A stretch of 64,000 nucleotides of DNA, from assembly GCA_023653785.1 (NCBI GenBank), contig JAMKCH010005461.1, forward strand, positions 62,001-126,000, written 5' to 3'. The translations under genes were made by a program, and so were the position numbers. How positions within the stretch are numbered: position 1 is the first letter of the stretch; the number at the start of each line of letters is the position of its first letter. The stretch comes from Ophioderma brevispina. Taxonomy: Eukaryota > Echinodermata > Ophiuroidea > Amphilepidida > Ophiodermatidae. A model generated the notes under the pieces. That model did no database searches. It saw nothing but the letters and a program-made list of their open reading frames with translations, and was not told the DNA's origin. This document shows positions 22,620-33,843 of this stretch, one piece after another.

Positions 22620-24235
22620 TCCCTACTAATTCACCTTCACAGAGAGAAAGAGATATACCAGAAGTGCTTACATTATCTTAAAACGGATAAAAGTAGGCTC
22701 CGTAGGTGACAGCGCTGGCGTTCTAACATTGAACTATTCCTGCAATCTCTTAGAATAAAATGGGGTCGTCCCAACCTTCTAATGAACTTGACATAAATAA
22801 CATTTTACCCTACGTGAACCAACACGTTTCAATATTATACTTTCAGCGAAGTGGACACAACCATGCAGAGGGAGACTGGAAATTGATATCGTAAACATGT
22901 AGGATGTCGCTTATCACTTAGTGAGATAAAGTGTAAGTAAGAGTCAAAAAATCGCTTGCATGTGCTTCTATCATGCAGACTATAGCGTACATACATACGT
23001 CACCGCAATTATAAAGAAATACAAAGAATTTAAATAAAAATCCCTCTAGGATATCTCATTTTTGATATGAAAAGGATACAAATTTTAGAATTAATGCCAA
23101 ACAACATCAGACAAATTCTACGTGTCAATTTGCTTTCATGTGGTCGAATTTAATTATTGAAAAAAAGTCACTACTGATGACGTCATATAAATTTTCTTAA
23201 TTAATATCTTGTTTTGAAAAAAGAATCTCAAAAATCCCGCACATACAGTTTTGTTGATAAGCTCTTATGTAGTGAAGATTGCAGCTTCAGAACTGTAAAA
23301 ATAAACGTCCCGGAGTGAAAATGTTAAAACCTAATGTATTGCTTAAAAGTTGCGTTTGCAATTGGGGAAATATGACGTTATGTACGTACTTGTACAAATA
23401 CGTACTTGTAGACGCTTCTTCTGGACTGTCATCCGGTAAATCAATAAAGCCTTGAAATTGCACTGTGAGAAAAGAGTAATATGCAGGTATAAATTTCCTC
23501 CCAAAATTGCAAAGAGGACTAATTTTGAGCAACGCCCAGCAGAAAGCAATTACGGCTTCATTTTCAATTGGTTCGCACACAACATTGGGGGGTGCGAGTT
23601 AAGGGACACTGAATTAAAATGTTCATCTAATGTCGTTCCTCATTCAAATGTCGGCGGGATATGCAGGATTTGAAAAGCTTGAAATCCCCTGAGTCAATCA
23701 GCGAGCTTGGAAACATTCCAGTTGAGTGGTCTTAAATTTACAGGTCAGTGAGTTGTCGAGTGGTTTGATATGATTCGCACTTTAACGCAGTTAACTCTGC
23801 ATGCGTACAGGCCTCATCCAAAAAATCGCGTACGGCATACACTATGTTGAACAAATGTAAGCCCGAGCCCTTGTTTTAAGCACCTCGGCAACACTGTATT
23901 CTACAGTTGTGCTTTGCAATAGTCTTTGTGAATTGAAGCGCACAAGTACATTATTTAAGGTCACGTGGTGCAGTTTCAACCATGCAAACAGTTTTTAATG
24001 TTGTATAAATAATGATTTATAAAAATATTGACTAGTATACATACCCATGAATACTAACATTCATGCAGGGCAACATGTCATTGCTCACATTCTTGCCGCC
24101 ACCACCACCTGTTGGCATTAACTTGATGGTGTGTTTACACATTTGGATTATGACTGGATTATTGTTAGGTTACGTATAAATTAGTTTTAAGTAGAAGGAG
24201 GATGAGATATATATAGGCCGAGGCTAATCTTGGAA
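22620..24235. other. Right part of the copy-B-specific insertion, mostly anonymous
   Basis: Sequence absent from copy A. The first 140 bases may be LINE 3' UTR; the rest is AT-rich with no transposon ends I can define. It holds the exon-like stretch at 23401-23462 (minus) and nothing else I can support. Confidence 0.5.
23401..23462 (-). CDS. Possible short exon, unknown product
   Basis: On the minus strand a strong splice-acceptor-like run (TTACTCTTTTCTCACAG, just right of 23462) precedes a frame reading QFQGFIDLPDDSPEEASTST. This is acidic and codon-varied, unlike the neighbouring chance frames. GTATTTG and GTACAT just past the end could serve as donors. The longer open frame containing it spans 23287-23580. 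No family is recognised and no partner exon was found, so this rests on composition and one splice signal. Confidence 0.25.
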
Positions 24236-24917
24236 AGTGATTTCTTTTTCTTGAATGGCTCAAATAACGTATCGCGCGTAATATTCAGAAGTGAATAAAA
24301 AAAAAATTGTGCGTTGAAAAACCCACTTTGACCCTGAGCTTTTACTACTCAACTGTGACGCAGTGATGTTTGCCTATTTTTGACTTTCTGTGCTGAAAAA
24401 ATTACTGTAATTTGTTCAGAACTGATGTCATATGAAGATATCAGCGGCTTGATCCAGAAAGATTTGTCACAACATTCAGTCAAAATAATGGAACTGAAAA
24501 CCTGCTTAACTGTTAAATCCCATTGGAGGGAATGGGGTACAAATAGATCATCCGCGAAAATCTTTCTATCTATCTCATTTCTTCTCACCAAATTCCTCCT
24601 TTCCTCCTTCATTTTTTTTCAGCATAGAAAGACGAAAATATTCAGATCATGGAAACATCACAGTTGAGTAAACAGTCAGGGTCCAATAAGTTTGTGTTTT
24701 TTTTCATGGACATTTTTTTGGATTCAACTATGTAGCTTTTCTGTATATCGTAAATACTCTCCTAGCATTTGGAAATTGACTACGCTTTGGTTAGAGCAAC
24801 GTACAGGTAGTATTATAGTAATAAAACGTCGTCTTTTGTGATTCCAATAATCATAATATTATTGAGTAGAAAAAATCTTTAATTCCCCCAAGGCAATCCA
24901 AATTTGGAAGGCTGAGC

Positions 24918-24947
24918 TTTCGGCAACCTAGCGAATGCCATCATCAG
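24918..24947 (-). ncRNA. Hammerhead-like core motif, Penelope-type terminal sequence
   Basis: On the minus strand: CTGATGA (24941-24947), GGCA, a loop, TGCC, then GAAA (24918-24921). This is the order of a hammerhead catalytic core with a four-pair stem II. Penelope-like retroelements are known to carry hammerheads in their terminal repeats, and CTGATGATGGC...GCCGAAAGC phrases are common at their ends. A proper stem III followed by the UH cleavage site is not evident, so activity is doubtful. It is repeated in copy A at 11632-11664. Confidence 0.35.
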
Positions 24948-25303
24948 ACCAAACTAAACAGTCAGATGTGCACCTTTATTATATACCTTTCAATAATAAA
25001 TCCAAACCTCAGCTGTTTTAAAGTTGTTGGAATTCAAAGTGCAACGTGAAAACATTGAATTTCAATATTGAATCAACATTGAAACATGCAGTAAATATTT
25101 GTATAAATTAAAAAACACAAACACAAACAAGCCAAAAAAATATGCCCGAAGTGTGACAACCATCCAATACTTATGCAAACCGTTAAGCTAACAGAAACAT
25201 TCTAACTCTTTTAAGTAGGGATGCCGAACCTATTTTGTTCTTTAATGTCGGCACACTTAATGTTTATGTTTTTTGTTACACAATCAATGAAGCATATTTA
25301 AGA

Positions 25304-25581
25304 AATAAAGGGTTTGCAGTGTCATTTATGGGCGAATAATGTGTCCGAGGTCAGAAAAACTAAATAATTGGCGAGGCGCAGTCAAGCCCAAGTTTTTCTG
25401 GCCGAGGATACATTATGAGTCCATAAATGACACTGCAAACCCTTTATTTCTATTCTATTACCAAAAACAGCTTCATTTAATAAGGAAATGCATTGGCGAC
25501 CCATTATTGCAGAATAATGGGCAGTAAACTGACCAATCAGAATGCTGCATTTTCAATAATGGGCAGCAGAGGTAATAGAAT
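25304..25581. mobile_element. Composite MITE, copy 3
   Basis: Nearly identical to 15469-15757. The hairpin centre has lost about ten bases (CAGTCAAGCCCAAG). The second unit, from TATTCTATTACC to GGTAATAGAAT, differs from copy 2 by only a few bases, far less than either differs from the copy at 12040. Confidence 0.85.
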
Positions 25582-26394
25582 GTTGTATTATGGGTCATGA
25601 TACCCCTATTGATAATAAAATAAAGTTTTTTATTTATTGTTAGGAAAACTTTAAAAATGAGTTTATCATTGGTCAATGCAATAGACGCAATAGGTTAGGC
25701 ATCTCTATTTTAGGTAAGTCAAAGGAACAAAGAAAGGAATAAAGATGTAGATACGAGAAGATCCCGAAATGTGCTTTTACATAATGTTTTATATAATATG
25801 TAAGCTTATATAAGCTTGAGCTGGAGGAAGACGCCCTGTGAAATCGCAAGAAGGAGATCATTTTGGGGTAAACATTCATGTCACTAAACCTTTGTATCAA
25901 GTTTGTATGTACCGTTGATTGTTGCATTGGGGCCGGATACTCACTAATACATTTCTAGTCAATAAAAGTCACCTCGAATAATGAATGTTGCCGTCGAGTG
26001 CTGTCAATCATATCCGAGAGTCTCCAACTCTATGCAGAGATAGTATGTAGCAATGCTTGTCTCATGAATTGGGTCAAGATGCCGTGGAGTTAGCGATTTA
26101 TTATTAGTGTCATTATCTGAAGGAGCATTTCCGAAGGGAGCCAGTTCTTTGAAGAAGGGAGTATTTCCGTCTTATATAGATTGGCTATAAATCAAACCAG
26201 AGTTAAGGCCACGACTGTGAGGGTGGAAATATGAAGCCAGCGGTTAAGGAGACACGAGGACATTTCCAGAAAAAATAAAGGCTGATTAGTATAGCAGGCA
26301 CGGTTTAAACTATTCTGTTTTACTTGTTTGTTCGTTAAGCCACTGTAAGTTTGCGTCCTCAGAAAATCTCATTGTTTACCTTTCATTTTTGTTG

Positions 26395-26690
26395 ATCATG
26401 CAGAAAGCGTTAGAGCGTCCGCCTCCCAGTCGGGAGGTCGCGGGTTCGAACCCCGGCCGGGTCATACCAAAGACTCTAAAAATGGTACCTAGTTCCTTCT
26501 TGTCAGGCGCTCGGCACTTCAAGATTGGAGTAGGGGAGTTAACACGCGTAGCTACCAGACGACTAACCCCCCTACTGTAGCTTTCACTGCATTGGCAGAC
26601 GCGTGGCCTCGGGTTATGGAAACGGATAGGCACCGCATTATGCGCCAATCGGCGTGGAAAGGAAATTAATTATCACTAATGATTAAAAAA
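26395..26690 (+). mobile_element. tRNA-derived SINE, tRNA-Gly(CCC)-like head
   Basis: The head at 26400-26465 keeps GTTAGAGCG, an anticodon arm with T33 and CCC as anticodon, the B box GGTTCGAACCCC and the 3' acceptor half CCGGGTCA. The 5' acceptor half has decayed (GATCATG in place of GACCCGG), so it is not a working tRNA gene. The body of about 220 bases (GGTACCTAGTTCCTTCTTG... to GGCGTGGAAAGG) ends in an A-rich tail near 26690. Its RNA would be made by RNA polymerase III and copied by a LINE. Open frames on both strands (26376-26648) are reading through the SINE. Confidence 0.82.
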
Positions 26691-27454
26691 ATTAAGTTAA
26701 TTGGTTTCTAATATTTTTTCTCTTCTAGTCTGAACTGACTTCCCGATAGAGAGACATTCCATTTCAAATTAGAAAAAGTCTCGAAAGCTCTAGCCGTTTA
26801 CAAACAAACAACTAACTCTTTCGAGAAGAAACGAAATGACTATCAGAAATTGAAGGTCGAGAGAGGGAAAAACTATTTCTCTCAGTTCTTCTTTTATCCT
26901 TTTCACTATCCAAAAACCATCTACTAATAATCATAATCATGTGGATGACATCAAATTATTGTGTGAAGTATTCTTCGATACAAAATACTGCTGGCAAAAT
27001 TGTGTCTAATCATTTTAAACTTGCAAAGAAAATATCTTCATCAAAAATGTTGATTCTTTTACTAAAACAGGTCATGGATGGAGATTTCAAAGAAACTCCA
27101 AGGATGCCTTTACACTTTGAACGGTACTGGAATTTGTTGGTGGATTTCACTTGCAAATATGTATACAGCAAAGCAAAATCATCCATTATAATCATGCATC
27201 ATTACAGTCGAATCTTAATGGCAAACATTCTATATTAAATGATACTCTTTACTAAACCACTTAAGAAAACATTTTACAAAAGTACATTTACAGTGGAATG
27301 AATTTACAAATATATAGACAGTGCATGTACACTTTGGTCATCATTTGTGGACTGAAAAGAATCGAGCTGAAGGTATTGCATTTCCTTGTGCAGAGAGAGA
27401 CAATAGATTGGTGTATGGGCTTGATACAAATTTGTAGCTTGAAAAGGTAAATTA

Positions 27455-27790
27455 AAGAGACACTGGCACATTTGAAAAATAGTGCGCCCTCTAGATTTTT
27501 CAAATCGATATTTTTGCATGGTTGTAAAGCTTTTATATACATTAACCCTCACCTGAATCGATTAAGACCAAATCAGTATCCTTATGGGTAAATAGAACGA
27601 TTTTATAATTAAACGTCGCCGGCGACGTTTAATTCAGCAGACGACGGAAATGTTATTTAATAGAGGAAAACGCACGCCGTATGCATGTTTCCCAGGGCAT
27701 GCACCCTGTTTGACCGGTCTGTGACCTTGTGGTTTTAATATCAATGAGTACGAGTCCATGATATTCATGCAATATGCACATTTGTTGATT
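27455..27790 (+). mobile_element. TTAA/TTTGAAAAA transposon family, left portion
   Basis: From TTAAAGAGACACTGGCACA through TTTTTCAAATCGATA...CCCTCACCTGAATCGATTAAG (to about 27600) it aligns with 46423-46560. Further right the match fades. It contains the 28-base palindrome at 27607-27634. Confidence 0.6.
27607..27634. repeat. Perfect 28-base palindrome
   Basis: AATTAAACGTCGCC is followed without spacer by its exact reverse complement, centred between 27620 and 27621. No homologous palindrome was seen in the family copy at 46.4 kb. Confidence 0.9.
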
Positions 27791-27862
27791 TAAGTTATGG
27801 AAAACTTGAAAGTTAGCCTACAAATTACGTGGATGTCTTTAACCTCTTATTAACGCCCCTCT

Positions 27863-27919
<57 letters not shown>

Positions 27920-27979
27920 ATACTACTACTACTACTAATACTGCTATTGCTACTGCTACTACTACTGCTACTGCTGCTG

Positions 27980-28010
<31 letters not shown>

Positions 28011-28200
28011 AGCTACCGCTGCTTCTACTGCTTCTACCGCTACTACTGCTGCTACTTCTGCTACTGATACTACTGCTACTACTAACAACAACAACACCAT
28101 CGACATCAACAACATCATCAACAACAACATCATCATCATCATCATCATCAACAACAACATTAACAAAAACAACATTAACAACAACATTAACAACAACATT
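27863..28200. repeat. Trinucleotide microsatellite mosaic
   Basis: A pure (CTA)n run of about 18 units is followed by CTA/CTG mixtures (to about 28080), then AAC/ATC units (CATCATCAT, AACAACATT). The 130-150-codon frames here encode only poly-Thr, poly-Leu or poly-Val runs and are not genes. Confidence 0.95.
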
Positions 28201-28239
28201 AATTGTAAATTTCCGGAATGAAGGTCATTGGTGATGTTT

Positions 28240-29270
28240 GTGACACACATTGTGCATATAAGTAATGTAAATTTCAAGGTGTTTGGTATTGTTCGGTTTG
28301 CGATAAATAAAATTACATATAATTGAACAAATTAACATAGTGTCCAAACAACGTCTAAATTAAACGTTTCCATTAGCAATGGAAACAAATTGTACCCTAA
28401 ACTTTGACAAAAAGTCAAGATAGTAAAATCAAATTACAAGAAAAATCCAAATCATTAAACGTTAATTTTGTATGAACTATGTTCTTGTACGTTGGTAAAT
28501 ATAGACTTTAGCTTTTGCTTAACGCAAAACTAAGCACTATACTAAAAAACCCTAAGATAAAACTTGAAAGCCTAAAACTATAAGGAGAATGGAAATAATG
28601 TTACGGTGAAAAATCACCAACAAATGATAGAACAATCTTGAATTATTAAATCATTTCTTCCCCAAAACGATTAAATTTATATCGCTTAAGTTGAAATACC
28701 TGAAAGAAAGGAATCTTAAATGGTTGATTTCTTAATGAAATTGGCTCTTCGGGAAGCTCGTGATAAAGGCGGGAATTGTGTATTATACACCGAAATAGTT
28801 TCAAAGTACAATGGAAGGGCTTACAGAGAGAAATTTTATTTTAGCTTTCATTTCGTTAAAAAAGTACACCGTACCTCAAAATTAAAATAAATATATTGCA
28901 CTTTTCCCTCAGTAATGCGAATAATATTATGATTAAAAACAGACAAAGCCTTGTATATAAATAATGACCGCTCTCTAAGGTTTCAATGAGCCTGTGAAAC
29001 CCTATACGCCTCATAGAGTACACAAGACCAATGTAGCTACTATTTATTTTGCACAAAATGCATTGTCAATGCAAGGTAGATATGTAAGTGTTAAAACCGA
29101 CGCTTTCTTGCGTTCATTTAAATCAATGGATTATCAACACAAGACAGTCCGCCACCAAGACAGCACTGTAATCTTTTGCAGCTAGATGTTGTCTTGCGTT
29201 CAGGAGACATTCTTTCCCAACAAATTCCCAGTGGCTCAGAACGTTACAATGTTAGAAAACAAAATTAATC
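28240..29270. other. No recognisable gene
   Basis: AT-rich sequence without splice-framed coding stretches, long inverted repeats or known repeat bodies that I could identify. Confidence 0.5.
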
Positions 29271-29970
29271 ACGTTGTTTAAAAATTTTAAACAAACACGG
29301 TGTACCATGGTCATCGCTAACCTTGTTTTAAAATAAGCAACTTGTTTAAAAATTAAACAATTTTTTAAAAATTAAACAACCTTTTGAAAATTAAACAAAC
29401 TTGTAAAAAAATAAACAAATTGTTTAAAAATTTTAACCAACTTTTTTCAATAAAACAAAAAAACAACCTAAAACAAACAAAAACCAACTTTTTTTAAATT
29501 TTTTAAACAAAGTGATTAATTTGACTCTTAAACAAGGTTGAGCGATGACCAGGGTAAACAGAAGTTGGTTAAACGCTAAGGTTCTGTTTGCCCTAATTTG
29601 CAGCCCAAATAACAAATTTCATTTTTTAGTGCTGATTTGGGGTTGTCCCAATATGACCTTAATGTGGGATAAATTTCGTACAAAAATTCCTCGGCGGAAG
29701 TGGTTTCCTTAGGGTGGGAGGGGGTCCCATGGACCCCCGGCACCAAGGAGTGAAAACCCATTGCGTCATTAAGTGTTAAAGATTGCGAGTTTGTTTAAAA
29801 TTTTTAAAACGTTATACAACATTGTTTAAGACAAATTATAACAACAAACTAAACAATTTTGTTTATAACTTAAACAACTGTGTTTAAAACTTAAAAACAG
29901 CACTTTTAAACAACCCCTCTTTTTAAACAGCCAACAATTTTAAACAGTGTTCAAACAGTGTACCGGATAA
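29270..29970. mobile_element. TTGTTTAA-rich inverted-repeat element
   Basis: GTACCATGGTCATCGCTAAC near 29303 pairs with GTTGAGCGATGACCAGGGTA at about 29538-29557, enclosing 200 bases dense in TTGTTTAAA/AAATTAAACAA. A second dense array runs 29790-29960 and ends in CAGTGTACCGG, echoing CGGTGTACC at 29298. The core between (29560-29770) contains a GC-rich hairpin (CCTTAGGGTGGGAGGGGGTCC with GGACCCCCGGCACCAAGG). No protein. It looks like a non-autonomous DNA transposon, possibly two nested copies. Confidence 0.65.
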
Positions 29971-29974
29971 GGGC

Positions 29975-32900
29975 AACCACTCTCACCAAATGATTACCAA
30001 AATGGGAATTCATGTCATGTGGAAGTTATGTGAATGTTACAAGGACTAGGATTATCCCACAAAACTTGCTCTGCATCCGTTGATTTCATTTACTTTTAGT
30101 AATGTTTTATATACTAAGCTATCTTGCACATTGTTGGGTCTTTAAATGTTTGTCTGCGTATTTGACGATTTGTCGGCTTCAAAATTCATTATCAAAACCC
30201 GATGTAAACAAAGCAATGAAGCTCAACGTGTGTACTGGTTTTTTTGTCTTTTTTATCATGAATTGTTGTTGATCATGCAGAAAAAGTAGTTTTGCCAGTT
30301 GGAAGGTCCGAAGTATGATTTAGAATGTGGTGTCATTGTACTAGAATATTTTTACTGGTGACTGAATGTATTTTATTAGAAATATTGTATGACTTCAACC
30401 ACAGAATTCGCTATTTAAAGAGTTTGAATTTTAAAACTGGATTCTGAAAGGGAGTCAACTTTAGACTGGGTTAAAACAGGGTTAGTATACATGAGTGGAC
30501 CCTTTCAAAATATGTGAAAGTTAATTTTAACTCACCCCGTGAAGCAATTTGTAGAGTAAAGTATGTTGGAAGAAAAAGTCCACTCATGTTCGGACGAACC
30601 CTGGTTTTAAACCGGGTCTAAAGTTTGGACTCCTGCCTAAATTCCGCCTAAATGTTTTTTAAACAAAATATAAATCTTGCAATGCCCATGTAGGCACTTT
30701 CGAATATCGTGATGCCAAGAAAAAGTGACGATCAGTAGAATGAAATATGAAAATAGAACAAATCCGTATACATTTGACGCTTAGCGTGCACGTTGAAATA
30801 TATAGACCAAATATTTGAACGAAATTGTTTGCAAATTCAGGCAGGCATTTTTTTTTAATTGTGTGTGGTTGGTATCATTTAAATGTTAACCTTTTAAATT
30901 AAATTTTAGATTTCATTCACGTGAAGTAACCAAGTTAACTGGAATTTTGAGATTGGAGACGTTCGATTGCTAATATTTGAGACAGTGTTTTAATAGAATT
31001 AGACGTTCTTTTGGTTATATATTACGTCCATTCAAAGAAACAAATAATGTCTTCTCAAGGGTGTTCTACCACATTTACTCTATCTGCATGTTTATACTCT
31101 ATCAAATTATTAATGATATGTAAAAATCGTATTTGTTTAAAATATCAAAAAATAAAAAAAGTAAAAATATCAAAATGAAATATTTTATCCACTGATTATT
31201 TGTTCGTTAGTTACGGTTTACAGATGGTAAACTGTTCTTTGTGCACTATTACACTGTCAATAACGCAATTTAAGAGACCATATGGTCACACCAAAATACA
31301 AAGCCGTCATTTGAATATCAAACAAGCCCATAGCTGCCGCCCACGTTAATACCTACAATTTTCTTTACATGATTAATTGATATTTTGTTTTGATCATGTA
31401 AACATTTATAATTTTAAATAAAAATAATATTGATTATAATCCATTCCAATCGTGTGTGGTAAGAGATTAGGTTGGGAATCATTGGGTATGTCGGGGTTTT
31501 ATACCATAGCACAAAATTATGGATCATTTTTTATGATCTGATTATTGTTAGAATCGCTTATAAAAATATATGAACTAACACAATAAAAATAATTTAAATA
31601 ATACAGATTCTATCAATTTTTTAAAATTACGGCAGAATGAAATATTAATTATTACCTATTAATGGTTTGTCATTTATTATTTGGAAGGTCTCACAAATAA
31701 TTGTTCAAAACAGAAAATAAGCAATTGCAGTAGTTATTTTTCACTTGTTGCGCCTCATGATGCATGTATAGTGTTTATTTACATGGGGATCCAATATCTT
31801 GTGTTCCGTTTCGACTGTGCATCTTCAACTACAAAATATAACTATAATGGTGCAATTATCGTGATGATGTCATCAATATTCTTTGATCTGTGAGTGATTG
31901 CTCCAATCAGAAAATTAAGATTTTTGATGACTGTACACAAGGATAGGTATAAGGCATATTTCTACACTTCCCAACAAGTGGATAAAAACAAAAGCGCCTA
32001 AACGGACCAAACTTCAGGACCAAAACACAGTAAATTCAATGGAGGAGTCATATCTGTCTAATACTGCTGTTAGTCCTTTTTCTATCAATTTTCATTGAAA
32101 AACAAAAATACCTATGCTGATTTTTAAAAAACTTATACTCCAATTTTTCGCTATTCCTACACAATTAGATATTTTTATTTCTTCGGGTGGATCACTGATA
32201 GGGTCTTTTTTATTATTCCCCACTGCGTTTCAAAACAAAATAGTGGTAGTTTTTTTACTTGCAAAAACCTATTGTTTTCAAGGTGGTGGTGGAGGTTGAC
32301 GGTTGGGTTGTGTGTGGTGGGTTGGGAGGGGGGGATGAAGAGGGGGTGCGGTTGATGGATACCTATATTTTACACGTATTATAGGGCCTATATTTTTACA
32401 CCATTTTTTTGGGGGGGGGGGCCGCGGAAAGGGGTCGCATAATTTAAAACGGGAACGCGCACGCATCTGGCCCATTACGCCCATATATGCCGACACACAC
32501 ACACGTTACCTGATATTTAATTTGCTACCCTAAACCTGAATAGCCAAGTGGTATAGTGAAAAATTCTATAGCATGTGGCGATCCAAAATAATGTAGTTTG
32601 TGGTTATCGATTTGTTATATTGCTCTTCATCGGCTTATAATTTCCCCAAATTGTTTAGGATGAATCATAAGGTCTGACCCTGTCGTTTATCAAAACTCTT
32701 TTTAATAAAAAATGAAATACGCCATTCTGTTGTAGTCCAGACTGTGCAACCTGTCCAAGACGCAGCATGTTTCATTGTTGACATTGTTTAGATCGAACAG
32801 ACAAAAATCCTGGCGTATAATCAGCTGTATGGCGAAAATATTACCATTGTCCTTGATAATCCAAGCAAGCACTTCACCTGTTAGTGTATGGAAAGATTAG

Positions 32901-33785
32901 GTTAACCGGGTAATGACGAAGTGTTTTGCTACGTAAACACTGACTAACGCGGGGGCATGGCAATTTTAACAATTACACAAAGTGGTGGCTGATTTGGTAT
33001 AATACATAGCTATGGCCGGTCTCCTCTTGGTACCAAATGAGAACCAATAATGATCTTTTGGCACTCACAATTGACACATGAATGTGAAGTTCAAATTTGA
33101 TGCCCCGATATTTTTTTAAAATAAGATTTGCTTTTGGTCATCTGAGAAAATAGTATTCTGGACAAATAGAGTTTCATGCTTATTCTGCAATACGTTAGAT
33201 GTGGTTTAGTAATCATGAGCAAAACAAAATATTGAAGGGTGCACACCCTAACACTCGGATTGACGACCTACCCTTGGTACGTTCAATTTTTTATACTAAA
33301 AGTGAGCTCAGAGATGCCTGAAAATAATCTAAAGCCGGGGTTTGTGGTGTGGGTCATATGTCATTTGAGTGTGTTTTGGTGACGGATGAAAAACTTTAAA
33401 GGGTAGCAATAACCAACTCTTTAGACCCAAAGTAACTTTTTTTATATCATGTATATTACATGACCCAACATGCCAGATCATCCTTAAGGTGTGCACGGAG
33501 TTGCCCTAGTGATATGTGCCCCTTACAAAATACTTAAAAAAAATAGCCATCAAAAAAATAACCTTACCACCCACACCCAGGAAGGGCCTACACTACACCC
33601 TCGCACACTTCCCCAAAAAAGGGCCCCCACATATGAATCATGAGTGACAAAGCACGAAAGTAGAGATATGAAGCACATCTATAAGATATCATACGGTAAC
33701 GATGAATATGAATGTATATATGAGTTTGGCTAGGCCACATCTATACCCTCAATCCATGCTTTATATAATCGTTGCTTCTGGCACT
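29975..33785. other. Long gene-poor stretch
   Basis: AT-rich. At 30270-30330 GATCATGCAGAAAAAGTAG...CCAGTTGGAAGGTC faintly resembles the 5' part of the SINE at 26.4 kb. Position 32281-32345 is G/T-rich low complexity, and 32411-32421 is a G run. Nothing else supportable. Confidence 0.5.
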
Positions 33786-33790
33786 TTTTT

Positions 33791-33843
33791 ACAAAAGCGC
33801 CATTTGGGTACAATACCATCTGTACAAATTTGGCGCTTTATGT
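33791..33843. repeat. Short imperfect hairpin
   Basis: ACAAAAGCGCCATTTGGGTAC (33791-33811) pairs with GTACAAATTTGGCGCTTTATGT (33822-33843) with two or three mismatches and a 10-base loop. Confidence 0.65.

Larger units (their letters stand above)
20880..22620 (+). mobile_element. 3' part of an R2/NeSL-type LINE with restriction-like endonuclease
   Basis: A 5'-truncated, frameshifted polyprotein from the end of the reverse transcriptase through the zinc knuckle to the endonuclease of the early-branching LINE group. It lies in the 3.5-kb insertion unique to copy B. Pieces in order: thumb (20976-21214), a SINE-tail insertion (about 21214-21295), linker (21350-21780), CCHC knuckle (21816-21875), endonuclease (22058-22330) and C-terminal tail (to about 22590). 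In intact relatives the protein nicks target DNA and copies its RNA into it. Here it is a fossil. Confidence 0.85.
13440..25773. repeat. Copy B of the large direct duplication (cleaner copy)
   Basis: Same order and orientation as copy A, offset about 13.25 kb. B-specific insertions are the TTAA-flanked MITE at 14892-15349, a composite MITE at 15469-15757 and about 3.5 kb between 20.7 and 24.24 kb with an R2-like LINE remnant. Repeat motifs are better preserved here than in A. The left edge is blurred by short local repeats around 13.2-13.55 kb (CCTCAATTGA-containing units about 220 bases apart). The right edge is near 25773, where A and B diverge after GATGTAGAT...CCCGAAATGTG. Confidence 0.85.

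Noticed and set aside
26400..26470. Functional tRNA-Gly(CCC) gene
   Set aside because: The 5' acceptor half does not pair with CCGGGTC, one anticodon-stem pair and one T-stem pair are broken, and the sequence continues into a SINE body.
27863..28200. CRISPR-like array
   Set aside because: The periodicity is three bases with no spacers; it is a microsatellite. No other regular repeat-spacer structure exists in the window.
27825..28277. Open frames of 95-150 codons encoding poly-Thr, poly-Leu or poly-Val
   Set aside because: They are translations of the trinucleotide microsatellite in several frames, not proteins.
30260..30330. Second copy of the 26.4-kb SINE
   Set aside because: Only GATCATGCAGAAA and a loose CCAGTTGGAAGGTC match; no B box or body follows.
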